Assembly: GCA_037176885.1 (NCBI GenBank) | Contig: JAWWNJ010000060.1 | Span: 1-64,000, forward strand | Reading direction: 5' to 3' | DNA from: Favolaschia claudopus | Taxonomy: Eukaryota > Basidiomycota > Agaricomycetes > Agaricales > Mycenaceae | DNA length: 64,000 bases | The notes under the pieces: generated by a model | What the model saw: the letters and a program-made list of their open reading frames with translations, nothing else | The model's database searches: none | Told to the model about the DNA's origin: nothing | Program-made: the position numbers and the translations under genes | Part shown: positions 44,401 to 52,860 of the stretch, one piece after another | Numbering within the stretch: position 1 is the first letter of the stretch | Layout: each line of letters begins with the position of its first letter

Positions 44401-45529
44401 ATCCTGAGTACAAGTCGAGGCATCCTCCACATGCTCTTCCAGCGAAGTGGTCTGCCAACTCATCTGTCGCGGGAGGCACTCCTGAGTGAGCAATGGTCAC
44501 CGCGTTTAGTGGTTCCAAGGCATGTACCAAGCGAATGCTCTTCCCATCCTTCTTCACTACTCCGAAGAATTTACTCCGGTACGAGGAATTTGAAGGCTCA
44601 TAGACCCCCGCGTCTAGCTTCTTCTTTATAACCTTACAAAATTCCTCGAGTTGCCCGCGCGGAATTGGGATACTTCTTTCTACCCAAGTCTCATGCTCGA
44701 TCACAGGGAACTCAACTGGAGGGAAGAATTCATGTTTGAAACTTCCTCGCTCCGAATCGTCCCATGCGAATCCTGCCTCTTGCTTCATCATTAAGTCGTG
44801 CATGAGTTTCCGCTCTTCTTCCCAAAGAAAATCCCCTTCATGCTGCTTGTCTATTATTTCCTTACGCTCAGCGGTATACCTTCCTGTAGGTACGAAGTCC
44901 GCTGGTTTAGGATTTAATGGCGGCATGTCCGCTAGAGGATCTCCAATTATCTCGCGCTTGATTCTATATTTCTCCGGGAGTTCTGTATATACTGGTCGGA
45001 TTTTCAATCCTACTGGTTTATACTTCTTTCCCGCGAGAACCGAAACCTTTGGTACTTCTTCCTTGTCTTCCTCAGGACAAGTGCTACAAGGTTCTGGAGA
45101 TATAAAATCCGCTGAGGCGCAACACCCACACCTTATCCCTTGAGTAAAGGAGTGTACTTTCCTTATCTCGACTGGTGTTTTGGTGCGTGGACCTTCTTCG
45201 GGCTTCTCGGGGATGTTTGATTCCCCTTGTACCTCGACTTCCGGTCCTTCCCTGGTACTCCAAGTAAAGACACCGTACTTCTTGGTTGTCTTATTCTTTT
45301 CAAGCTTCTTACCCTTGCGGGTCTTCTGCCTAAACTCTTGGAACAAGGTCTGCGCCCTCCTATCCCTCTTTAATGCTCTTGATCCAGTTGACGCGCTAAT
45401 ATACGCCTCCTGGATCTCCGTCTCATCGAATGTAAGCCCTCTCGGCTTAAAATACCCCTCGATCTCTAACTCCTTATTCTCATTAAATCCAAGTTTTAGC
45501 GCCACTTCTCCTCGTTCTTGCAGATGCAC
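41402..45529 (-). CDS. Retrotransposon pol: reverse transcriptase, RNase H, integrase (1,375 codons)
   Basis: One open frame. RT has CLDLYSGYDH and the catalytic YIDD box (about residue 433), with LPQGWTNSVPIFHDDVT between them. RNase H begins near residue 600 (VLAVDTSW) and has PKRELYGLKRALE and the ETDALYIQG motif. Integrase has an HHCC zinc finger (HNALGHRG at about 931, CNTCKICQQR at about 963) and a D,D-35-E core (IHTDVMIM about 994, IVTDNAKQF about 1053, NGTVERGHWD about 1089). A GPY/F-like segment (HPRYLGPMVVVRR) follows, then an acidic tail ending in SSRRKVQP. There is no obvious chromodomain. The domain order RT-RH-IN places it with Ty3/gypsy. The frame is -1 relative to the protease frame and starts with GTG, so it is probably made by frameshift or reinitiation. 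Confidence 0.93.
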   Translation of the reverse strand: MHLQERGEVALKLGFNENKELEIEGYFKPRGLTFDETEIQEAYISASTGSRALKRDRRAQTLFQEFRQKTRKGKKLEKNKTTKKYGVFTWSTREGPEVEVQGESNIPEKPEEGPRTKTPVEIRKVHSFTQGIRCGCCASADFISPEPCSTCPEEDKEEVPKVSVLAGKKYKPVGLKIRPVYTELPEKYRIKREIIGDPLADMPPLNPKPADFVPTGRYTAERKEIIDKQHEGDFLWEEERKLMHDLMMKQEAGFAWDDSERGSFKHEFFPPVEFPVIEHETWVERSIPIPRGQLEEFCKVIKKKLDAGVYEPSNSSYRSKFFGVVKKDGKSIRLVHALEPLNAVTIAHSGVPPATDELADHFAGRACGGCLDLYSGYDHRDIAEGSRDFTTFQTPFGALRLVKLPQGWTNSVPIFHDDVTYILRDEIPHVTIPYIDDVPIRGGGTRYQDKDGKYETIPENPGIRRFIWEHFLNLNRVIQRLKYSGGTFSGMKSILCWDVFPVVGHICSFEGRRPGTDRIGVIVRWGPLEDVSGVRQFLGTTGVLRMFIDGYAKICRPITKLLRNNVEFVWGPEQVAAMNALKEAIKVCPALKPLNYDWDSDIVLAVDTSWMAIGIQIYQHDVLDKLKKYYAKFASITLNQRESRFSQPKRELYGLKRALEAMQYWLLGCRKLVVETDALYIQGMLNNPGMGPNATINRWIEQILMFHFKLKHVRGVTFPPDGLSRRKAQPGDEEWPNTEEGLDQNPSPENHEDWDYNCEQPLDFDEFKEEIDERGGYFQGLEGAASSIEDFEDEITVARTEEKAIQEKVVQTYKAEGLVMPQYIVSVEGGEPLLPDLELKNNPDKREKYVEDHRSGAALAQDERIEIVKEWLKSPLVRPAGMDNKEFKKFMKFARYFFLSKGGKLYRKGEGSMHKLVVAKEHRMYMMRASHNALGHRGIYATRSQIELRFWWPELERDVTWFCNTCKICQQRQKALLKIPPRPTLTPSIFQKIHTDVMIMGEVSNGHRYSIAARDSLSRYVEGRPMRSEDAETIGKFLLEDVICRWGCPEWIVTDNAKQFIAALKWLNSKYGVVGIKISAYNSQANGTVERGHWDIRQSLYKATGGDVKKWYWFFPQVLWADRITVRRGMGCSPFFAVCGAHPILPLDIEEATWLVEYPGAPIPTAELIGLRAKALAKHSVHVEEMRERVSEEKRKMVRKYEEENRGKIKDYNFQPGDLVLVRNTTTEKSLNRKMHPRYLGPMVVVRRAKGGAYICCELDGSVFQGKIAQFRVIPFEQREKLELPGTILDLIDLSPQKLDELAAMKDSDEYSGQDLQFRKVHVKSGMELQDEDDGEEQEDEFEEDQVEELDLDEIRKEVSYEDQPRRSSRRKVQP

Positions 45530-46776
45530 TAATTCATCGAAGCATGGCGAAAAACCTGCTCCGCTTTATCTGGGTCAGCAGTTCCACCCGATTCCTCATC
45601 CTCGACTTCCTCAACCGTGACTCGAGATTGCTTTGATGAGCTTTTCTCTCGTCCACGAGGAAACGTAGGCATTGAACACCTCTTTCCCGTGTTGGGATCC
45701 TTCAAGGTAACCGTCTGAGAATCATTCCTGCCATTATTTACCTGGCATTCAGTCAGAATCTCAAAGGGTCTCCCCAAAAGAACCTTATACGCCGGACCTC
45801 GAATTATATGTACTTGTAGATAGACAGTCATGTCCCCAAATTTGAAGGGAACATTCTTGGCTAAACCTACCGTTCGTTCAATACTTTTATTCGCGCTTTC
45901 CATATGTACAATAATGTCTGGGTCCCAGGATAATTTCAGCAGATTAGCCGTCTCGAGAGACATTGACACAACCTGCGATCCCGAGTCCATAACACATTCT
46001 ACTCGCGCCTGCTTATTTATAGTCGGGAATATTACCCTTAAATTAGCAGAGTCGCGCGCTACGAATATTGGTCTCTTCTCGTCTGTATAGATTTGCCTAG
46101 GCCTTTCACCTGGCTCGAGATTCTCCAAATATTGAAGGTAGGGGTCCAACACAGTGACCGCTCCTTGTGGTACTTCTTCGGTGGTCTGGTTTTGAATAAA
46201 CACAGAGTTCAACGGAGGTAGTTCGCTCAGGCTAAGTGCGTCATACTCCAGTCGCGGTTCTTCTTCCTCGTCCTCGAAAGGTAGGGCTTGTTCAACTTCA
46301 TCTGCGAACATAACTTTCTTAACCGCGTCCCTGGGAACTGGCTTTCTAACTTTAGTTACGTCGCGTTTAATATTTGCCCTAACCTCTGGCGAAACTCCTA
46401 CTAAGTCCCGCACATCCAAAGTCACTTCTGTACGAAGTATCTTATCCGCGACCTTCCTTCCTAGTCCTTCTCTCTGGACAGGGGCCCTGACTTGATACTC
46501 CCGCGGCTCGATTTCCGTGGTCTGTTGTTCTAAATCAACCAGTTGATTTTCTGTTCGATTTCTAACCGGTGGAACCGATACATAAGGAAGTTCAACATAA
46601 GCCCTGTTTTCTACAGGTCTTTTGTCTTTGTCGCGCCTATCTTCAGACTCGACTTCCTCAGCCGCTTTGCTTCTCCAATCTTTGTCTTTATCAGCCCGAC
46701 CTTTTTCTTTCCGGCTCTCAAGGGGCTTAGCACTGTCGGATTTTTGATGGCTCGCCCCTATCCCTGAGCTCTTCAA
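45529..46776 (-). CDS. Retrotransposon protease-containing frame (about 415 codons)
   Basis: The frame opens at the end of gag and has no ATG at its start, so it is presumably translated as a Gag-Pro fusion by -1 frameshifting. The first 230 residues are charged and probably disordered. An aspartic-protease region follows, with the active-site ECVMDSGSQVVSM (about residue 262) and a flap-to-dimer part ending VLLGRPFEILTECQV. It ends at TAG (45529-45531) and overlaps the pol frame by about 45 bases. Confidence 0.88.
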   Translation of the reverse strand: MKSSGIGASHQKSDSAKPLESRKEKGRADKDKDWRSKAAEEVESEDRRDKDKRPVENRAYVELPYVSVPPVRNRTENQLVDLEQQTTEIEPREYQVRAPVQREGLGRKVADKILRTEVTLDVRDLVGVSPEVRANIKRDVTKVRKPVPRDAVKKVMFADEVEQALPFEDEEEEPRLEYDALSLSELPPLNSVFIQNQTTEEVPQGAVTVLDPYLQYLENLEPGERPRQIYTDEKRPIFVARDSANLRVIFPTINKQARVECVMDSGSQVVSMSLETANLLKLSWDPDIIVHMESANKSIERTVGLAKNVPFKFGDMTVYLQVHIIRGPAYKVLLGRPFEILTECQVNNGRNDSQTVTLKDPNTGKRCSMPTFPRGREKSSSKQSRVTVEEVEDEESGGTADPDKAEQVFRHASMN

Positions 46777-48278
46777 AAATTTGGTCCGGGCTTTCCTTGA
46801 CTCTGATTCCTCGTCTGAGCAAATTGCTCTTGAGTCGCGGGAAGCTCTCCTACTTGTAAACCTCTCATTATCAAGGTCTGAAATATCCCGTTCATGTCGA
46901 GATTATTTCCGGCCAAAGGCATTGACTGACTTTGGGCCATATAGGTGGGTTGAACCACCTGTGGGACTTGATTTTGACCAGTAAGCTGTTGTTCAGCTTT
47001 CTGAAGTTTTACCTTCAGAGTCTTTATCTCGTCCATAGCCAACTCTTGGTCCCAACCGGTAGAGGTATCACTCTCGGAATTATAGAACGATTCGTAGGTA
47101 GCTTGCCAATTTTGGCCAACCGCCTTGCTCTTCCAATAGTTTTCTACTCTCAGTTTCTGACTTCCTTGTCCGTGAGGAATGAAATTTCCGTCTCCTAGCT
47201 TATGGCTTCCGTTCTCTATCACTAGATGCCCCTTCTTGATGTGTTCATCTTTATAATGGCAATCGCGCGAATAGTGTCCGTTTTCCTCGCAATAGAAACA
47301 TTTACTTTCACCCCTACGTTCCTGTCTTTCACCCGGTGGACCTTGTCGAGATTGGGGTTGCGTGTTATACGCGTAACTCTGTCGCGGATATTCGCGTTGA
47401 GTTTGATGAGGGGGAGGGTCCTTTACATAATTCTGTAAAGTCTTCAACACTTCCTCGTGTCGCAGTTCTCCCGACCTTTGTATGAGAGCATATTGATCTC
47501 GGAGTTGAGCAATGGCTCCATTTATTTCCTCGATCTTCTCTTCATACGGCTCGACTTTAACCATTGGGGTTATCGCCGTCTGCCTAGCTTCCGAGTCTAT
47601 CTTCAACGACGGAGCTTTGTGCTGTTTGGAGGCCAATGTCTCAGCGAGTTTTATCAACTCTTCCAATTTTATTGGATCCTCCTTGCGGTCATCATTATCC
47701 TTGTCCGCGACTCCTGCAAGCGCGGGAAACTGAGTCTTAATTAACATAGTACTGTCAATTGATCCTCTAAGAGTCGTAGCGAAGCTAGATTCTAGAGTTC
47801 CCAAATATTGCTCGCATGCTACCTGGTTAGTCATTAACGCAGGCGCGACATATAATTTCTTGACTTCTCTCAAGAATTCTATGCCGAATCGTCTAAGACG
47901 TCCTTCTTCGGTAACCGCTATCCCACGGTTGCGTCGACATAATTGCCTCAAAAGTTCAACAGTTCCAGCGCGCTCCGATTTGATTTCTGGATAACTGAGA
48001 TAGACTTCACTAAGGAAGTCATCGTAGGTACCAGTCTCATATTTACTGAGCGTCCGCCAGACGTCTTTCTTTTTCTTAGGCAAGTAATTGGTGATCTGGA
48101 GTTTCTTTTCCTTGTCATCCGTGATTCCTCCTAACTCGAATATTTGTCCAACATGGTCCACGAAGGTCATAAGATCCTCATAGTCGTCTGTTGTAAATTT
48201 CGGAGCATTGGAATCCCAGGCATGAGGAACTTTGAAACTCGCGATCCGTCTTTCCGTTCTATCTTGTTGATCCGCCAT
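46773..48278 (-). CDS. Retrotransposon Gag (501 aa)
   Basis: The ATG at 48278 starts MADQQDRTERRIASFKVPHA. The central part has the helical character of gypsy capsid proteins (ITDDKEKKLQITNYLPKKKK). A CCHC zinc knuckle, CFYCEENGHYSRDC, lies at about residues 325-340. The TGA stop (46773-46775) overlaps a slippery heptamer that leads into the protease frame. Gag would form the particle that packages the element RNA in the cytoplasm. Confidence 0.92.
   Translation of the reverse strand: MADQQDRTERRIASFKVPHAWDSNAPKFTTDDYEDLMTFVDHVGQIFELGGITDDKEKKLQITNYLPKKKKDVWRTLSKYETGTYDDFLSEVYLSYPEIKSERAGTVELLRQLCRRNRGIAVTEEGRLRRFGIEFLREVKKLYVAPALMTNQVACEQYLGTLESSFATTLRGSIDSTMLIKTQFPALAGVADKDNDDRKEDPIKLEELIKLAETLASKQHKAPSLKIDSEARQTAITPMVKVEPYEEKIEEINGAIAQLRDQYALIQRSGELRHEEVLKTLQNYVKDPPPHQTQREYPRQSYAYNTQPQSRQGPPGERQERRGESKCFYCEENGHYSRDCHYKDEHIKKGHLVIENGSHKLGDGNFIPHGQGSQKLRVENYWKSKAVGQNWQATYESFYNSESDTSTGWDQELAMDEIKTLKVKLQKAEQQLTGQNQVPQVVQPTYMAQSQSMPLAGNNLDMNGIFQTLIMRGLQVGELPATQEQFAQTRNQSQGKPGPNF
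46776..46782 (-). promoter_or_regulatory. Programmed -1 frameshift heptamer A AAT TTT at the gag/protease junction
   Basis: On the minus strand the gag frame ends CCA AAT TTT TGA. A AAT TTT fits the X XXY YYZ rule, and a -1 slip there enters exactly the frame of the protease ORF. The stop codon follows directly. I did not find a strong downstream pseudoknot by eye. Confidence 0.75.
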
Positions 48279-48838
48279 TCTGCCTCGACTTAAATCTTCT
48301 GAACCTAGAGTCTGAGAACTGTTTTGTGAGTCGAGATTTTCTCTCCTCTCAATTATAGGTTCCTGGCTCGTTTGTGGTTGTGAAGAAGAAGCCGTGCTTA
48401 TTTCTTGATACGCTTTTGCTCGAGCAGAGGTTTTGCCTCTAACTTCGGCTCTACCTTGTTCGGCAGGCGTTTGTGACTTTGCCTTCTTCTTTGAAGGCAG
48501 GCGAGGTAACTCTTGTGGAGTTTTATGCCTGTCGGAACGTCTGTGTAGTGGTTTTGGAAAACCAGTTGAAGATTGTTCCCCGTCTCCCGAAATCTCGAAA
48601 GACTCCAGTTACAAAGTGTCTGTGTTCTAGTTTTACTGAATCTAAGATCCAGTTGCGACTTTTCTTGTCCAAGTCGCGCTTCGAAGCCTTAAGAGCTCTT
48701 CGAAGGATATGCCCGAGTCGCGGCTAGAATTTAGCGCGCCTTTGTAGCAAATCTAGTTCCAAAAGCCAATAGGCCTTGAATGTATAAATTACTTCTATGA
48801 AGTAATAGCCAAATGAACCCCTCGCGGTGGGCTCCAGA
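48279..48838 (-). other. Untranslated leader of the retrotransposon
   Basis: About 560 bp between the 5' LTR and the gag ATG. It contains the primer-binding site and presumably the packaging signal. No coding sequence is recognised. Confidence 0.6.
48820..48836 (-). promoter_or_regulatory. Candidate tRNA primer-binding site
   Basis: On the minus strand, two bases after the LTR end, the sequence TGGAGCCCACCGCGAGG begins with TGG, as expected for pairing to a tRNA 3' CCA end. I cannot name the tRNA from memory; matching against the host tRNA set would settle it. Confidence 0.65.
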
Positions 48839-50263
48839 TGAAACGCTTGCTATATGTTTATTGTATAACTTTATTCGTTGAGATAATAAATCCCTTCAAA
48901 CAAAATCCACAACTTCAGCTTCGCGTGCGAGTCGGGGTTCCAGTAACGTATCTACTGTGGCAATCTGACTATATTCCCCAATCCGAGGATATATGTTATA
49001 CAATTCGAGGTGTCTTGACTCGATAAAACTTGCTTTGAGTTGGCGCGACTCGATCCTATTTGAGCCTTTCGAGCTCAGGACTTAGTTTTTCGCAATGTCG
49101 GTTGGTTGTAGGAGTCTAGGTAATTTATCTTGTTCAAGTTTCCTTTCAATCCGATGGAATATGGCACTAGACCGTTAAGTCGCGCTTAATCCCTTGTACT
49201 CGCGTTTCCCTTATCTCAGAATTCCGTTTCACGCGTCTGATTCCCGTTCAAGTTCACTTATTTCACGCGTTTAACAATTCTCTGATCAAATCACAAGTCC
49301 AATTTATAGATTGAAAACAAAACAGAAAACTAAGTAAGTTCCCTGGGTTGTCCCACTGGATGTGAACACTCTTTACTGAACGTGCGGCTGATAGCTTACA
49401 CGGACAATCAAGGAGGGAGCAATCCACTGAAGCCCAGCTAATAATTTACAGGCTTTATATACTACGCTCGAATAAATATTTACATCTTAATTGGGTATCT
49501 ACCTACGTGTCCTGGTACGTGTATTGTCCTTATTTAGCAGACGAGGCTGTTAAGTCACGCCTGTGTGTTGTGGTTGCACGCGCGAGTAACGTGTAAACAC
49601 ACGAGGAGTCATTATCGCATCTATCGCGTCGATCCCTCGTGATGGTCACGTGTGCGTGATGGATCCTCCCGATCCTTGACTTGATACTGGCTTCTATCCC
49701 ACTCATCGCGGCTAGCCTTTCGAGGATACGAATGTTCCTGCTTCATGCCTCGCCTCGAGGTAAGGTCCTTCCGGCTCTTGCCAGAACTTCTAATTCGTCC
49801 TTGATTAGAGAAATCTCCTCAAGATCACTGATCCTTTGATGATCCGCTCTCCGGCATCTTCGGCAATCCTTCTGCCGCTACTCGGTTTCTCTTGGTTCGT
49901 CGTTCCGCGACTCGAATCCCTTGATATTGGTCTAGGCGCGCTGCCTAAGTATTCCTTCAATGTTATCCCATGTTCCTTGATGTCCCCTTAGGTCCCAATT
50001 CAATTGGTAGAATGGTTGGACTTAGAAGAGGGATTGTTATCCTCGACTACCGTGTATGAGTATTCATTTCTGGATAATCATAAGTCGTAGACAAGTCTAG
50101 CTTTCCTTTGCATCATTTAGTTAACAGCGCGGGTACGCTTTAACCCTCTGAGATATATCCTAGAGATGTCCCTTTATTCCTCTTAGTTCAAACACGCGTT
50201 ATATAATATTAAACATGTTCGAAAATTGAGAAAACACGGGGTGTTTTCATCCCAGGCCTATCA
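48839..50263 (-). repeat. 5' LTR (right LTR in window)
   Basis: 1,425 bp, starting tgaaacgc and ending cctatca on the plus strand, like 33003-34427. In the element's orientation it drives gag-pol. It has a TATA-like attatataac (minus strand, about 50,205) and an aataaa-like motif (about 50,175). It is followed by gcgg (50264-50267), the target-site duplication. Confidence 0.95.
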
Positions 50264-52387
50264 GCGGGCTGGCCGCTGAGCCAGAGACTATTCTTACTGG
50301 TAGAAAACTGGCATTTGTTTTCGCCGCCTTGTGCGCTTCACTCCTTGTTCCACGGTGCTTTTTCTCATCGATTCAACTTCTGACCTTGAAGGCTGCTCTC
50401 GCTGCTGCTCGTTGCTTTGGACCAGACAATTCTGTCGACAGCTCTGCCTCGTATAGCATCGGTGAGTCTACGTTGCCAAAACTTAGACTGCACTCGCAGA
50501 GTCTTGGAGTGGTTGGACTTTCACTCCGTCCAAACCTCTTTGATTCATACTCTGGCCTCGTATCAACATCGTCTCATTATCTTGATTTCAAGGATTTTGA
50601 CAGCTTCTCTCTTCAAGGCTGGGTCGCAAGTTCATATATCCTCGCGAAAACAGTCTTTGTCCTCCTCTATGGCCAGATCCTTAGAATATACGCGGCGACA
50701 TGGGTCCTTGTCACCTCAGTCGTGATATTCGAAGCTGGCAGCCTTTTCTGCGCTCTTTCGCAGAACGTACACGAGCTTATTGCCGGCCGTACAGTGGCGG
50801 GCTTGGGCGCAGCAGGAATCGGTGCGGTTATATTCCCTCGATTGAACTTCGGGGTTTAACGACATCTAAAAGCCATCGCAATATACCAAATTGTTGCTCA
50901 GGTGACGCGTTTTTTTTGTATCAGCATCTTTATACCGCAGCAAATAAACTAACTATTAAGACGCGCAGGTGACGCGATTGGAGGACCGTTTTCGCTTATC
51001 GGGACTTCTTGGCGCTGTCTTTGGTCTAGCGTCTGTAATCGGTCCCCTAGTTGGTGGTGCTTTCACCGACCACGTCACCTGGGTATGTGTTGTTGTCCGT
51101 TTATCCCAACAAGAGCTTACCTTCCGCAGAGATGGTGTTTCTATCTCAATCTACCTTTCGGTGGTGTCTCAGTCCTTGGCGTCTCAGTCCTTCTCAAGGC
51201 CACGCCACCGCTGGGTTCTGAATTTGAACATACGAAGCGGTCATGGCAAACTATCTGGCGGCAGACTCTCCGCCTCGATTTCGTCGGAGCGACTCTCGCA
51301 GCCGGCGCCGTAACCTGTCTGATGCTCGCTCTCCAATGGGGCGGAAATCTCAAACCATGGAATGACAAGGCGGTCATTATCGTGAATTTGCTTCCTTTTT
51401 TTTAGTTCTACGATATCTGATTTTTTGTTCCAGAGCTTTGTCTTTTCCGGTGTGATCACGGCGACCTATGTCGCATGGGAGATCTACATGGACGAACGTG
51501 CCATGACCCCCCCTGCGATTTTCAAGACACGCTCCGCGTAAGTGCGTTATCGTGGCGTCGACACAATTGAAATGTTTTGCAGTTGGGCGATCATTGCCTA
51601 TTCCTTCTTAACGCGGTTCTCTCTCCTCCTGTACTCTTACTACATCCCCATCTTTTACCAAGCCGTCCGCCACCATTCCGCAACAAAGTCAGCGGTCGAT
51701 CTTCTGCCCTTCATGCTCGGGGCCGTCATCGCAACTGTCGTCTGTGGGTACCTCGCCAGTAGTGTGGGCTACTAGTATGGCCCTCTCTCTTTCCTTCCTT
51801 CCACCGCTAAATGTTATTGATGCAGTTGGCCCTTCCTAGTCGTCGCCCCCGTCTTTCTCGCCGTCGGCTCGGGGCTACTATACACCCTCAGTGTATCAAC
51901 CTCATCCGCCCACATCGTCGGTTTCCAAATCCTCGCGGGAATTGGTATAGGCATGGGGTTGCAAAACGCCCTCCTCGCCATGCAAGTCGAGTTTCACCAC
52001 AAGCCCAAGCTTCTCGGCCAAGCAGCATCCATAGCGACCTTTGCCCAATTCCTAGGAGGAACAATCGGTTTAGGCGTAGCGGAACCAGTCTTTGCTTCCG
52101 AACTGGGGAAGTTCTTGTTGAAATATGCGCCTGATGCGCCAGCCGAGATCGTCAAGGAGAGCCCGACGGCGATCTATGACGCCTTGCCACCAGACATGAT
52201 TCCGGGCGTGGTCAAGAGCTACACCGAGTCACTGAGGATTGTATTTGTGTTGGGTGTTCCAGTCGCAGGTCTTGCTCTGTTGACGGCCACCATGATTAAG
52301 AACATCAAGATTGAGAAGACGACTTCTCCCTCGTCCTCCGACGCTCCGTCGGTGAACACGGATGCGAAGCAGGACAAGGAAGCGTAG
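50264..52387 (+). pseudogene. MFS transporter copy D, main part: E-type body with C-type 3' end
   Basis: The sequence resumes in exon 1 right after the retrotransposon and is identical, as far as I compared, to copy E (offset 2,709) up to base 52170. It includes [35 protein letters not shown] and the extra intron at 50902-50968. From 52171 on it matches copy C instead ([16 protein letters not shown]) and ends at 52387 like the original tail of copy C. It is therefore a hybrid of two neighbours. The exons look open, but exon 1 is split by 17 kb of retrotransposon, so it is not expected to make a normal transporter. Confidence 0.88.
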
Positions 52388-52860
52388 ATGGTGATGATAA
52401 GTACTTGCAAATACTCATAGCATAATCTATTGCGCTAATGAATCCGATTCTATGCATTCTGGTGCCGTGGCCGCGTCAACTATATACTTGGCTCCGTTAA
52501 ATTAGGCCAAATGACCTGTTAATGTGGTGTGTCGATTCCAACATGATTAGATTTTCATTCAAACGAAGTTGCAGACCATGCAAAATGTTACAGCAACCTC
52601 GGGCAAGTACCCTAACGGTCGAGGGATGCCCGAGGTTGTCTTATCTGATACCATGGCACCGTGATAGTCTGTGATAGTTCGATCTGTCTCTTATCTGATT
52701 GCCCCTGCCGCCTAAGATAAGATGATGCTACCTAATGTGAGATGAGAATCTCAATAGCATCCAAGAACCCGGGTCTGGCTTTCAACTTGCTTGTTCGTTT
52801 CGACCTGGAATTGCTGCGAGTACTGGCCATATATAAAGCAACAAGAATGGAGTTCTTGGT

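Larger units (their letters stand above)
33003..50263 (-). mobile_element. 17.26-kb Ty3/gypsy-like LTR retrotransposon with three antisense extra genes
   Basis: The element is bounded by two 1,425-bp LTRs with TG..CA ends and a 4-bp target-site duplication (gcgg). Its gag, protease and pol frames lie on the minus strand in the order gag-PR-RT-RNaseH-IN, so the right LTR is the 5' LTR. A candidate primer-binding site lies 2 bp inside the 5' LTR, and a polypurine tract directly abuts the 3' LTR. The frames are long and intact and the LTRs look identical, so the insertion is recent and may be active. It is unusually large because of about 6.9 kb between pol and the 3' LTR that holds three intron-containing genes on the plus strand. 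It sits in exon 1 of MFS copy D. Confidence 0.93.

Noticed and set aside
45180..45620. 146-codon plus-strand frame opposite the protease/pol junction
   Set aside because: Shadow of the gag-pol frames; composition follows the opposite strand.
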